20,000 bases of DNA from Stramonita haemastoma. Its lineage: Eukaryota > Mollusca > Gastropoda > Neogastropoda > Muricidae. Below, piece by piece: positions 9,643-18,489 of this stretch (positions are counted from its first letter, which is position 1; each line of letters begins with the position of its first letter). The position numbers were made by a program, and so were the translations under genes. The DNA lies in NCBI GenBank assembly GCA_030674155.1, contig CM060326.1, positions 25,176,144 through 25,196,143 of the forward strand. Direction: 5' to 3'. The notes below the pieces were generated by a model. The model saw nothing but the letters and a program-made list of their open reading frames with translations, was not told where the DNA came from and made no database searches.

Positions 9643-9646
<4 letters not shown>

Positions 9647-9683
<37 letters not shown>
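9647..9683 (+). repeat. (GA)n microsatellite
   Basis: About 18 uninterrupted GA units, followed by GGGG. Confidence 0.97.
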
Positions 9684-9687
<4 letters not shown>

Positions 9688-9689
9688 GT

Positions 9690-10100
9690 CAACCTTCTTT
9701 CTCAGAGTTTGAAAAATCGAAAATGTGAAGTGATAGACTTGTGCATGCTTTTTGTGGTTCATAAATATACTCCTTCATGATCTAGTCCAGTGGTTAATGC
9801 AAGGGTATTGGGCAAAACCTGCAAATGAGAGTGACAGCCTGTTTCTCAGCATAGGCATACGTTGAACACTCCTGTACAATACTGGCATAGGAAACGCCAT
9901 GTTGTCCATCTGTTTCCCCACTTTTTTATTTTGTATTTTGTACCACTTTATGTCACAGCAGATTTTTCTGCGTGAAATTCGGGCTGCTCTCCCCAGGGAC
10001 AGCGCATCGACACAAGTGCAGGGCCTACCTTTTTTTTTCTTTTTCCTGCATGCAATTGTATTTGTTTCCCTATCAGAGTGGCTTTTTTTGACAGAATTTC
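9690..10100. other. Unclassified sequence
   Basis: No supported gene. The 133-codon frame starting at 9899 has a hydrophobic start but soon runs into the C-rich block and loses any protein character. Confidence 0.4.
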
Positions 10101-10103
10101 ACA

Positions 10104-10312
10104 CCCCTACCACCCCCTCTCCTCCATCCCCCTCCTCTCCACCCCCCCATCCCCCTCCTCTCCACCCCTCCCCCCTCTCCTCTCCAACCCCCCCCCAGAG
10201 AGATGGGGGGAGGGAGAGAGATGGGGGGAGGGGGGGTGGGGGAGGGGGGGTGGGGGAGGGGGGAGAGAGTTGTAGGGGAGATGGGAGGGGGGATAGGTAG
10301 GGGGGAAAGAGG
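10104..10312. repeat. C-rich then G-rich imperfect inverted repeat
   Basis: About 95 bp of plus-strand CCCCTCTCC-type sequence turns at about 10194-10200 into about 110 bp of GGGGAGGG-type sequence. The two halves are partly complementary, and the turn is CCCCCCAGAGAGATGGGGGG. Each half has many G-tracts on one strand or the other. Confidence 0.9.
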
Positions 10313-10319
10313 TGGTAAT

Positions 10320-11085
10320 TGAGGATTTAAAGTATCAAAATAACCCATTTCCAGGAGTTCTGCATAACTTTACTGTTTACCATAACTCCCAGGGAGCACA
10401 GATTATTTGTTTCCCACGCTAATAGTGTTCACTGTGATAGCAGGTAATCTGTGTACAAACTGACTTGCTGTCACTCTTCATGTCAGAATTTAACCCTTGG
10501 CGGCTGTGTTATCTGAGAGCAAATTTTGTTTCAATGTTCTGAAATAGCCGCTTCTCCTGGTCCCTGATTTATATAGTCAGTGATGTAAAACGACGGTAAC
10601 AAACATTTAAACCCCATTCCATGGTCCCAGTCAGAGGGAAAGCTATCCAGCCTAATTGCCCAACGCCAAGTCGCTGCTTCCCGTGTACAACAGCTGGCAG
10701 GCTGGACGCTTACCCAATACACTTCAAGTAGACGGCCCCTTCAGGCATCCATAGTTAATTTTACTTTCCCTCCACAGCCCATTGCCTGTGCCGCCCTTAG
10801 TAGGTTCGCAATCAGGGCGGGCTATTTTCGTTTCACTTATCATCTTTCCAACTTGGCTAGCTCCTACTGTGGTTGAACAAGAATGTGTTATTCAATAAAA
10901 ACAATACTTGTTGCCATCGAAACTTCAGATATAAATGGCGAATACATGTGACAAAATAATTCTCACTGGCTAAAGGATACAGCATAAAAGGCATAAAGCC
11001 CACAGCAATGTGAAACTTTCAAACGCCATTTTCTCGAAACTGCATTGAACCAATAGCCGCTTCTGGCAGGTAACCCTCGATATCA
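10320..11085. other. Unclassified sequence with a 13-bp direct repeat
   Basis: No gene is seen. AATAGCCGCTTCT occurs exactly at 10543-10555 and again at 11052-11064. The minus-strand frame at 10531-10722 has no domain. The sequence between the 13-mers is unrelated to other repeats in the window. Confidence 0.4.
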
Positions 11086-11095
11086 ACTTAGAAAA

Positions 11096-11587
11096 ATGAA
11101 ACATTTTCTAAATTTACAGTCACGAAAACTATTCTCTCACGCCCATATTCTATCTCTTATAAATTATGTTTCTACCTTATGGGACAGTGCAAGTGAAACA
11201 AACCTAAAGCATATAAACCTCCTACATAAAACAGCTGTTCAACTAATCCGATTGAATCCTAATAAATCCTAATACGCTGACCACCACCAACTACAAAGAA
11301 CTAGACATTCTTCAACTCAAAGACAGACTGCAGTTCAACAAGTATCTATGTATGTTCAATATATTAAACGGAAAAGCCCCAAAGAAAATTGTGGAAAAAT
11401 TGCTGTCAATAAAAACAGGCCTACCCATAGACTGTTACTGCCCAGGCCCCATAATAATCTCTATAAATCAAGCCTTGCTTATTCAGGAAGAATATTGTGG
11501 AATAACCTACCCCCTTTTCTAAAATCAGTTCCTTCAAAACAAATGTTTAAGAAACTTTTGAAGAAACATCTGATGGACAAACTATAA
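11096..11587 (+). pseudogene. LINE reverse transcriptase C-terminal remnant, frameshifted
   Basis: Three frames in succession carry the signature. First (11096-11260) is an SLINYVSTLWDSAS segment, followed by the NLKHINLLHKTAVQLI helix. Next (from about 11274) is a YKELDILQLKDR segment with LNGKAPKKIVEKL. Last (about 11410-11587) is the terminal block SLAYSGRILWNNLP with a basic tail, ending at TAA 11585-11587. This is the region after the catalytic palm and fingers, so no YXDD motif is present. The first shift is caused by a perfect 10-bp tandem duplication (11255-11264 and 11265-11274). The second lies near an A5 run (11411-11415). The fragment is inactive. Confidence 0.85.
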
Positions 11588-11734
11588 GTCTGCGTTTATG
11601 TTCGATACTACCTCACATTTGGCTGCTTGTTGTTATTCATGCCCATGTTATATTGTATTTTTATCATTTGCATGTATGATGTGAGCTTATGTTGTACTGT
11701 CTTGGGTTTGTTTTTTGTTTTGTTTTTTTTATCT

Positions 11735-11923
11735 TAGAGAGATTTGTTGGAAAGTAATCCTCATTTATTTTAGGTTTTCAACAAAGGTTGATATTTGTCT
11801 TTGAATGTTTTAGAAGTCAATTTCTATGATTTTTTTTGTGAGGACAGGATGAAAAAAAGTTGTGTGAACTTAATCTTTTACCCTCAATAAAGATCATTTT
11901 GACTTGACTTTACTTGACTTGAC
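11735..11923 (+). repeat. LINE 3' end, copy 2, with AATAAA and TTGAC tail
   Basis: It matches 8317-8504. AATAAA lies at 11886-11891. Five TTGAC-type units follow, with one G-to-T change in the third. Confidence 0.88.
11886..11891 (+). promoter_or_regulatory. Polyadenylation signal AATAAA of LINE copy 2
   Basis: Exact hexamer at the same distance from the TTGAC tail as in copy 1. Confidence 0.6.
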
Positions 11924-11929
11924 CCCACC

Positions 11930-12150
11930 CCTATTCCTTCCTTTAAAGAAAGAAAGTGTAATGGGAAAAGTATGCTCAATGAAGACAAGTAGGTCTAGAA
12001 GGGGTTAAAGAGAAAACTTGCACAGAGACAGATATAAACAGAGAGCAGACAGTCAAACACTATACAGATGGGGACAAACAGATTGGTGGACAGATAGACA
12101 CTAGCCTACAGACAGAATTACAAAGACAGAATGAGCCAGAGCGAGAAAAA
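11930..12150. other. Unclassified sequence with CAGA words
   Basis: CAGACAGA-type words become frequent from about 12020 and lead into the degenerate tandem repeat that follows. No gene is seen. Confidence 0.4.
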
Positions 12151-12184
12151 GTGGTTCATTTGGTGGCGACAGTGGCGATGGCTA

Positions 12185-12370
12185 CACAAATTTTTTATAT
12201 GTACAGCGGTAGATGTAACACCGGATTCTGTACATACAATTATAATGGACAGAGGGTTTTGCAGATAGACAGAAGGCTTTGGTCATACAATGGAAGACAG
12301 ACAGAATGCTTTTTAAGTAGATGGACAAAGGTGATTTGCACATATAGTGGAAGACGGACAGTGTGTGTTC
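12185..12370 (+). repeat. Degenerate minisatellite of about 51-57 bp
   Basis: The core ACATAYARTGGAAGACRGACAG and related forms recurs at about 12228, 12277 and 12334, with a more diverged unit near 12190. One reading frame (12151-12498, 115 codons) shows it as a recurring Tyr-(Ser/Asn)-Gly-Arg/Gln motif: YMYSGR, YNYNGQ, WSYNGR, CTYSGR. I do not call a gene: there is no domain, the frame has no supported start, and the repeat itself explains the open frame. Confidence 0.55.
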
Positions 12371-12499
12371 ACACTGGAGAACATCCCATCTACCCTCTTA
12401 TTGACACCTTCGGTAAGCCATACAACAGGAAGCGCTCCGGTGTAAAGGGAGACGATCTTATCAGCGAGATAAGAAGACACAGAAGCTGTTTAGACTGAT

Positions 12500-13008
12500 G
12501 ACCAACGGCCAGACTTGTTCTGACAGAATCAATAGGATGATGGAGGTGATGGTCAGCTTAGGTCAGTCTCGATAATCACTCAACAGGTTCGGCCCGAGGT
12601 AGGGAGTGTAAAGGATTTCCTAATCCCCTTAACGCTAGGAGCCTTGTTGGATGGACTTGCCTATGTTGGGGGGTTTATTTGCTATTCTGCTTTATGGTTA
12701 GCTGTTTGTGGTTTCCTGGATAGTATATCACTGGCTGGCTGGATGATTGACTGGCTGGCTGGCTGGCTGTCTGTCTGGTGTGTTTATCTAGTTAGCTGAT
12801 TTATTGGCTATCAGATTATACTTGGGGTTTTTGGGTCACGTGTTGTTTGTTCGTCAATTTATATTTCGTTCACCAGCTAGACCTCTGAGGTTCACCAATG
12901 GTGAGATTTTGTGTATGCCACCGTGTCTGCCCAACACAAAGGTAGCCGCATTCCGACTTCGGGGGTGAATGCTCATCAATGCAAATGCAGTGTTTTTTGC
13001 GATTGTTG
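12500..13008. other. Unclassified sequence with a short (GGCT)n run
   Basis: A GGCT/GACT repeat lies at about 12732-12778. The word GGTAGCCGCATTCCGACTTCGG near 12943 resembles GGTAGCCACATTTTGACATCAG near 14223, possibly from one dispersed repeat. No gene is seen. Confidence 0.4.
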
Positions 13009-13009
13009 T

Positions 13010-13440
13010 TGTTGGTTGGTTGGTTGTTGGTTGTTGGTTGGTTGGTTGGTTAGATAATTGATTGGTTAAATTGGATTGGTCGGTCGGTTGGTTGGCTGGT
13101 TTGTTGGTTGGTTGGCTGATTGGTTGGTTGGTTTGGTTGGTTGGTTGGTTGGTTGGTTGGTTGGTTGGTTGCTCGGTCGGTCGGTTGGTTGGTTGGTTGG
13201 TTGTTGGTTGGTTGGTTGGGTTGGTTGGTTGGTTGGTTGGTTGGTTGGTTGGTTGGTTGGTTGTGGTTGATTGTGGTTGGTTGGTTGGTTGTTGGTTGGT
13301 TGATTGGTTGGTTGGTTGGTTGGTTGGTGTGTGGTTGTTGGTTGGTTGGTTGGTTGGTTGGTTGGTTGGTGTTGATTGATGGTTGGTTGGTTGGTTGGTT
13401 GATTGTGGGGTTGATGGTAATTGGTTGGTAGTTTGTTGGT
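13010..13440 (+). repeat. (TTGG)n microsatellite
   Basis: About 430 bp of TTGG units with GTTG, CGGT and GATT variants. Trp/Leu/Val/Gly frames (plus) and Asn/Gln/Pro/Thr frames (minus) are translations of the array. Its right edge merges with the 5' end of SINE copy 1. Confidence 0.97.
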
Positions 13441-13795
13441 TGGGTGCTAGGTACTTGTACGGGTTCGAGTCCCGATCGAGGGGATTTTTCCCCTGGAGTT
13501 AACATCAGATGGGACTATAAACCAAGGGCCGTGCGCGAACGCACGCAGAATATCTTGTACACACGTTAAATCCTGTTCCGGTTTTCGTAAGAGTATGCCA
13601 TTGTGTAACAAAAAATTTTCAAATACAAAATTTTATTTCAAGAAAACCCCCCAAGGTGGGAGCAGATGACAAGATTTACAAAACGACATACACACGGGGA
13701 CTGGATGTTAAAAAAAAAAAAAGCACATGAGTGCTTATTCCATTATCCTCGATATAAAAGAATAAAATTAAAATAACAAAAACTTAAATTTAAAA
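13425..13795 (+). mobile_element. tRNA-derived SINE, copy 1
   Basis: An RNA polymerase III B box GGTTCGAGTCC (within CGGGTTCGAGTCCCG, about 13458-13472) is perfect. The A-box region appears replaced by, or blended with, the TTGG array. The body shares TAAACCNNGGCC, CGAACGCACGCAGAA, TTTTCGTAAGAGTA and a CACACGGGGACTGGATG segment with the other copies. The 3' tail is AAAGCACATGAGTGCTTATT followed by a TCGATATAAAAGAAT-like A/T-rich end. This copy alone has an extra ~47 bp A/T-rich insertion at about 13607-13653. Confidence 0.85.
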
Positions 13796-13799
13796 AAAA

Positions 13800-14040
13800 A
13801 GAAAAATGTGAGGTTCCTGTCGGGTCCCTTCAAGATGATACGGGTTTAGGAGTAGACCCGTGTGAGCACCCGAAGACGGCTGGTAGTGAGTGACCACTCA
13901 CTATGGACAAAACTATTTTCTTACTTGCAACCCATGATATCACAGGCTACATACATGATTATGGTTTACAGTAAAATGTAGGGCAGAAGAAAAAAGAAAA
14001 CGTTTTGATTTGGTGTTTTATTTTTGTTTGTTTGGTTTGG
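13800..14040. other. Unclassified sequence
   Basis: Sequence after SINE copy 1. GGTTCCTGTCGGGTCCC and GTGAGTGACCACTCACTA are the only structured words; the latter is an inverted repeat (GTGAGTG / CACTCAC, about 13886-13902). No gene is seen. Confidence 0.4.
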
Positions 14041-14045
14041 GATGG

Positions 14046-14150
14046 AGAGGGGGGGTTTTCGGGGGGGGGGTGGGGGTGTTGAGAGGAGGGTGTTTGATCT
14101 TGTTGTTTTTTGTTGTTGTTGTCGTTGTTTTTCCGGGGGGGGGGGGGGGG
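14046..14150 (+). repeat. G-run cluster, G-quadruplex candidate
   Basis: Four or more G-tracts of 3-10 bases lie within 14048-14090, and a G16 run lies at 14135-14150. The Gly/Val frame here is an artefact. Confidence 0.85.
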
Positions 14151-14455
14151 AAGGTTAAGTCCTCGGCAAGAGGCTCAAGGTTTACAAATTGCATATATGC
14201 GACTGTTTTAATCCGCTATTAAGGTAGCCACATTTTGACATCAGACAGAGAAACGTTTCATACGCAACCCATGGATTCAAGGATGCAAAAAATGTTTATC
14301 TATAGTATTTTGGTTAGAGCCTAAGAAAACTGTAGGCCTTTTTTTACACTTTGAGCCTTTGGGGTGAAGCTTTAGCTATAAGCTTTTGCAGAAATACACA
14401 AAAAGCAAGCATAAATGACAAGCTTCAAACAAAGAAATTCATTTCAGCTGAAGAA
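14151..14455. other. Unclassified sequence
   Basis: About 300 bp without an open frame, RNA gene or clear repeat, apart from the word near 14223 mentioned under 12500-13008. Confidence 0.4.
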
Positions 14456-14456
14456 A

Positions 14457-14523
14457 GTGTGTGTGTGTGTGGTGTTTGCGTGCGTGCGTGCGTGCGTGTC
14501 GTGAGTGTGTGTGTGTGTGTGTG
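14457..14523 (+). repeat. (GT)n/(GTGC)n microsatellite
   Basis: GT repeats, a GCGT run at about 14478-14497, then GT repeats again. Confidence 0.95.
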
Positions 14524-14534
14524 ATAAATTGGTA

Positions 14535-15078
<544 letters not shown>

Positions 15079-15170
15079 GAAAGGAAAAAGAAGGCTAATA
15101 GAGGGAGTGAGATAGGGACAACATATTTAGAGATGGAGACAGACTGACTGAGACTGACAGACAGACAGAA
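15079..15170. other. Short unique spacer in the tetranucleotide array
   Basis: A roughly 60-80 bp non-repetitive spacer between the GATA array and the following CAGA/GGAA arrays. Confidence 0.6.
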
Positions 15171-15570
15171 AGACAGACAGACGGACGGACGGATAGAAAG
15201 GAAGAAAGAAAGAAAGAAGGGAGGGAGGCAGGAAGGTAGGAAGGAAGGAAGGAAGGAAGATAGGAATGAAGAAGGAAGAAAGAAAAAAAGAAAGAAAGAA
15301 AGAAAGAAAGGAAAGAAAGAAAGAAAGAAAAAGAAAGAAAGAAAGAAAAAAAAGAAAGAAAGAAAGAAAAAAAAAGAAACAAAGTTTAAAGAAAAATGAA
15401 AGAAAGAAATATAGAAAGAAAGAAATATAGAAGAAAGAAAGAAAGAAAAAGAAATATAGAAAGAAAGAAAACAACAAACTACTACAAAAAACCCAACAAA
15501 CCAATAAAGAAAGAAAGAAACAAAGAAAGAAACCAAGAAGGAAACAGAAAAAAAAAAGAAAGAAAGAAAA
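15171..15570 (+). repeat. GGAC/GGAA/GAAA purine arrays
   Basis: CAGA and GGAC units are followed by GGAA and GAAA units with interruptions. Nearly pure purine on the plus strand from about 15195 to 15570, except for a CAACAAAC-like stretch near 15470-15510. Confidence 0.95.
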
Positions 15571-15812
15571 AGAAAGTCAGACAGACAGACAGACAAACAG
15601 ACAGACTGCTATTCAGAGAGACAGAGAGAGAGAGCAAAAATGGCGATAGAGAGACAGAGACAGAGAGACAGGGAGGAAAGAGAAGAGAGAGAGACAGAGA
15701 GAGAGAGAGACAGAGAGAGAGAGACAGAGAGAGAGACAAAGAGGGACAGAAAAAGAGAAAACAGAGAGACAGAGACAGACAGACAGAGACAGAGAGAGAA
15801 GGGGGGAGGGAG
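15571..15812 (+). repeat. (CAGA)n/(GA)n compound array
   Basis: CAGA units at about 15575-15606, then GA and GACAGAGA units to about 15812. Confidence 0.95.
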
Positions 15813-15994
15813 AAAAGAAAAGAACCAAACTAAGCAGCTGCAAAACTAAAAAAAAGAATATATATATATATTTTTTTTAGAATAAAATGAACATAAAATA
15901 AAAGCATCAGCCAACAAACAAGACGAAAAAAAAAGCTAAAACACACAAGGGATTTAGGAGAGAAAAAAAAGAAGAAAAAAACTAACTCACCTCG
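15813..15994. other. A-rich sequence with short (TA)n
   Basis: A TA run at about 15859-15870 followed by T8. The rest is A-rich and includes GAAAAAAA tracts. No gene is seen. Confidence 0.6.
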
Positions 15995-16490
15995 GAAAGA
16001 GGAAGTGTGTAGACAAGGAATAAGCTGTCGATCTAAATTTACGCATGCACATGACTGCACTTTTTAACATCCCCCTTACAAACACACGCAACACAACAAC
16101 AACAAAGACAACAACAACAACAGCAAAAACAAGAAGGAATGAAGACAAAATAGGGCCTTAAAGACACAAAACAACAAAAAATAAGCAAAACAACACAAAA
16201 CAACAAAACAACATCTTCAATAGCATTCTCTCCTCTCACCCCACCCCCAACCCAACCCCCCCTTTCTTTTTTTTTCTTTTTTCTTCCAGTCTTTTCCCCC
16301 ATTCCCATTCTGCCAAGGCCCACACAAATTGGGATCATCCGTTCATTCTGGCACTCTTAGAGAGACTTGTCTTAGCCCATCAGGAATTGTTACATAGTGT
16401 GCTGAGCTGTTCAGTCCTGTGTGTGGGTTTTTGTTGTTGCTTGCCTTTTTAATGTAAAAATAGGTTAAATATGTTTGGATCATAAGAGAG
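15995..16490. repeat. Dispersed repeat family D, copy B
   Basis: The left block (about 16005-16070: AGACAAGGAATAAGCTGTCGA, then an AATTTACGCATG-like part) and the right block (about 16299-16415: GCCAAGGCCC, GTTCATTCTGGCAC, GGAATTGTTACATAGTGTG) match copy A at 236-306 and 967-1070. Between them are CAA-rich sequence and a short CT/T-rich tract (about 16218-16290), at the position of the ~530 bp expansion in copy A. Confidence 0.65.
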
Positions 16491-16560
16491 AGAGAGACAG
16501 AGACAGAGAGAGACACACAGAGACAGAGATAGAGACAAAGAGAGAAGACAGGGAAGAAAA
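16486..16560 (+). repeat. (GA)n/(GACA)n microsatellite
   Basis: GA and GACA units directly after copy B of the dispersed repeat. Confidence 0.9.
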
Positions 16561-16738
16561 ACATTTGCAAAGGAAATAATGAAGCAAACAAGCAAAAAAG
16601 AAAGAGAGAAAAACAGAAAGAAAGAAAAAACAGAAAGAAAAAAAGGAACAAAGAAAGACAGACAAGACACACAGGCAGACAGAACAGACACACAGACACA
16701 CAGACACACGACAACACCAGACATACACAAAAAGAAAA

Positions 16739-16815
<77 letters not shown>
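16561..16815 (+). repeat. GAAA and CAGA/CACA arrays
   Basis: GAAA-rich sequence, then CAGACACA words (about 16660-16710), then a pure GAAA/AAAG array at about 16740-16813. The pure array abuts the 3' tail of SINE copy 2. Confidence 0.95.
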
Positions 16816-16829
16816 TTTTAACAATTTAA

Positions 16830-17160
16830 TTCAATTTATTCTTTTTATATCGAGGATAACAGAATAAGCAATCATGTGCTTTTTTTCATCCGGTCCCCGT
16901 GTGTATGCAGTTTTGTAAATATTGTCATCCGTTCCCACCGGCACACGATGGCCTACTCTTACGAAAAGCGGAACAGGATTTAACGTGTGCGCAAGATGTT
17001 CTGCGTGCGTTCGCACACGGGGCCTCGGTTTAAAGTCTCATCCGAAGGACTTTTGGGGAGAGTGGAGTCAGCACTGATGTTAACTCTAGAAGAAAAATCT
17101 CCTCGACCCGGGTCGTCAAATTGCCAGCGCAATGTTCTGACCACAAGGCTATCGCCCCCC
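16830..17160 (-). mobile_element. tRNA-derived SINE, copy 2, near full length
   Basis: Read on the minus strand, it starts at about 17160 with a tRNA-like head. The A-box region is GATAGCCTTGTGGTCAG and a B-box region lies about 35 nt further (degenerate, near CGACCCGGGTCGAGG). Then comes the shared body (TCCTTCGGATGAGACT, TAAACCGAGGCC, GCGAACGCACGCAGAAC, TTTTCGTAAGAGTAGG, CACACGGGGACCGGATG). It ends with the AAAGCACATGATTGCTTATT tail and an A/T-rich 3' end at about 16830. Length is about 330 bp. Both flanks are GAAA-type microsatellite, as if it inserted into one array. Confidence 0.88.
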
Positions 17161-17482
17161 AGAAAGAAAGAAAGAAAGACAGACAGAAAGACAGAAAGAA
17201 AGAAAGAAAGACAGACAGACAGAAAGACAGAAAGAAAGAAAGAAGAAAGACAGACAGAAAGACAGAAAGAAAGAAAGAAAGACAGACAGACAGAAAGACA
17301 GAAAGAAAGAAAGAAAGAAAGACAGACAGACAGAAAGACAGAAAGAAAGAAAGAAAGACAGACAGACAGAAAGACAGAAAGAAAGAAGAAAGACAGACAG
17401 ACAGAAAGACAGAAAAAGAAAGAAAGACAGACAGACAGAAAGACAGAAAGAAAGAAAGACAGACAGACAGACAGAAAAAAAA
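17161..17482 (+). repeat. Higher-order tandem array of GAAA and GACA, about 36-bp unit
   Basis: The compound unit (GAAA)2-5 (GACA)2-3 GAAA GACA recurs about eight times. The GACA-cluster starts lie near 17177, 17209, 17247, 17281, 17321, 17357, 17391 and 17427, so the period is 32-40 bp. The Lys/Arg/Asp/Gln frames here are repeat translations. Confidence 0.9.
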
Positions 17483-18308
17483 GAATAAAAGCAAAAATGA
17501 AATGGTCAAAAGAAAGAGAGAAATGAAAAACACCTTAAAATTCATGACTTTTAAAAATAAAACAAAAGAAAGAAAGAACAACGGAAACAAACAAAGAAAG
17601 AAACCCAACAAAACAAAACAAAATAAAGATCAAATAAGCAAGCAAAACATAAGAAACAAAAGAAAACAGATAGACAAGCAGAAAGACAAAAAAACAGGAA
17701 AAACAGAGATAGGGCAAAATAAGAGAAAGCAACATGCAAAGAGGAAACAAAAGGTCGTACACATAAACAACCCAGCTAACAAAACTGAAAGAACGACAGA
17801 AAAGACTACACAAATAAACAAACAAGAAATCAAATAAGTGAGAAAGAAAGAAGGAAAAGAAATAATATAAGAACAGACGTTTACACTGAACGCAGGAGAG
17901 TAAGTACAGAAAAATGAATTACACACCAAAAAAAATGAATTAAAAAAAAGAAAAGAAAGAACGACAGAAAAGAATACACAAATAATCAAAAAAATAAACA
18001 AACAATCAAAGTAGAAACAAGAAATAAAGAAGGAAAATGTAAGACAAGAACAAATGTTTACAATGCACAAGAAAGAACACAGGAGAGTAAGTACAGGGAA
18101 AAAATGAATTACATAAAAAGCAAAGCTGGTTCTTCTAATATTTGTGAACGAAAGAAACAAAGAAAGAGAACTGAAAAACAAGAGAATAGAAAAAGCAAGC
18201 AAACAAAAACTGAAAAGGGAAATTGATATGAAAAGATTATAGAAAGAAGTGCAGGCAAAGGGACCATAGAGACTTTTTGGGGGGGTGGGGGTAATGAATT
18301 TTAAAACT
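17483..18308. other. A-rich sequence with scattered GAAA and CAAA words
   Basis: No gene. Two partly similar segments occur at about 17835-17960 and 18005-18120. Both contain AAGAACARAYGTTTACA, then CAGGAGAGTAAGTACAG, then AATGAATTACA, which suggests a ~175 bp duplication. The long minus-strand frames are Phe/Leu/Ser-rich artefacts. Confidence 0.55.
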
Positions 18309-18313
18309 GAAGT

Positions 18314-18315
18314 AG

Positions 18316-18369
<54 letters not shown>

Positions 18370-18436
18370 AAAAAAAGAAAGAAAGAAAAGAAAAAAAAAA
18401 GAAAGAAAGAAAGAAAGAAAGAAGAAGGAAAGAAAG

Positions 18437-18440
<4 letters not shown>
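18314..18440 (+). repeat. (GAAA)n microsatellite
   Basis: Nearly pure GAAA/AAAG array with short A-run interruptions. Confidence 0.97.
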
Positions 18441-18471
<31 letters not shown>

Positions 18472-18489
18472 TAATGAATCAATCAATCG
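18437..18489 (+). repeat. (AATC)n microsatellite
   Basis: About 12 AATC units following the GAAA array, with one AATTAATG interruption. Confidence 0.95.

Larger units (their letters stand above)
11088..11923 (+). mobile_element. 5'-truncated LINE fragment (CR1/L2-like) with 3' UTR and TTGAC tail
   Basis: From about 11096 the translation matches the final part of CR1/L2/Jockey-group reverse transcriptases, followed by a ~150 bp 3' UTR and a tail of five TTGAC-type units (11899-11923, the third being TTTAC). The 5' truncation is typical of LINE insertion. The 3' end is shared with the 5.4-8.5 kb unit. Confidence 0.85.

Noticed and set aside
9409..9762. 117-codon minus-strand frame with a hydrophobic segment
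   Set aside because: Crosses (GA)n and (GT)n arrays; the middle part has no recognisable motif or start context.
12380..12410. HTGEHP resembling a C2H2 zinc-finger linker
   Set aside because: Single occurrence, without any C-x2-C...H-x3-H finger on either side.
13010..13440. Telomere-like or CRISPR-like array
   Set aside because: TTGG is not a known telomere unit, and there are no spacers of constant length; it is a simple tetranucleotide repeat.
13456..13475. Possible host tRNA gene at the perfect B box
   Set aside because: No A box or acceptor stem at the right distance, and the flanking sequence is shared with the SINE copies.
13050..13505. 151-codon Asn-Gln-Pro-Thr repeat frame resembling a low-complexity protein
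   Set aside because: Antisense of the (TTGG)n array.
17121..17837. 238-codon Lys/Arg/Gln/Asp-rich frame
   Set aside because: Crosses SINE end and GAAA/GACA array; composition is explained by repeats.
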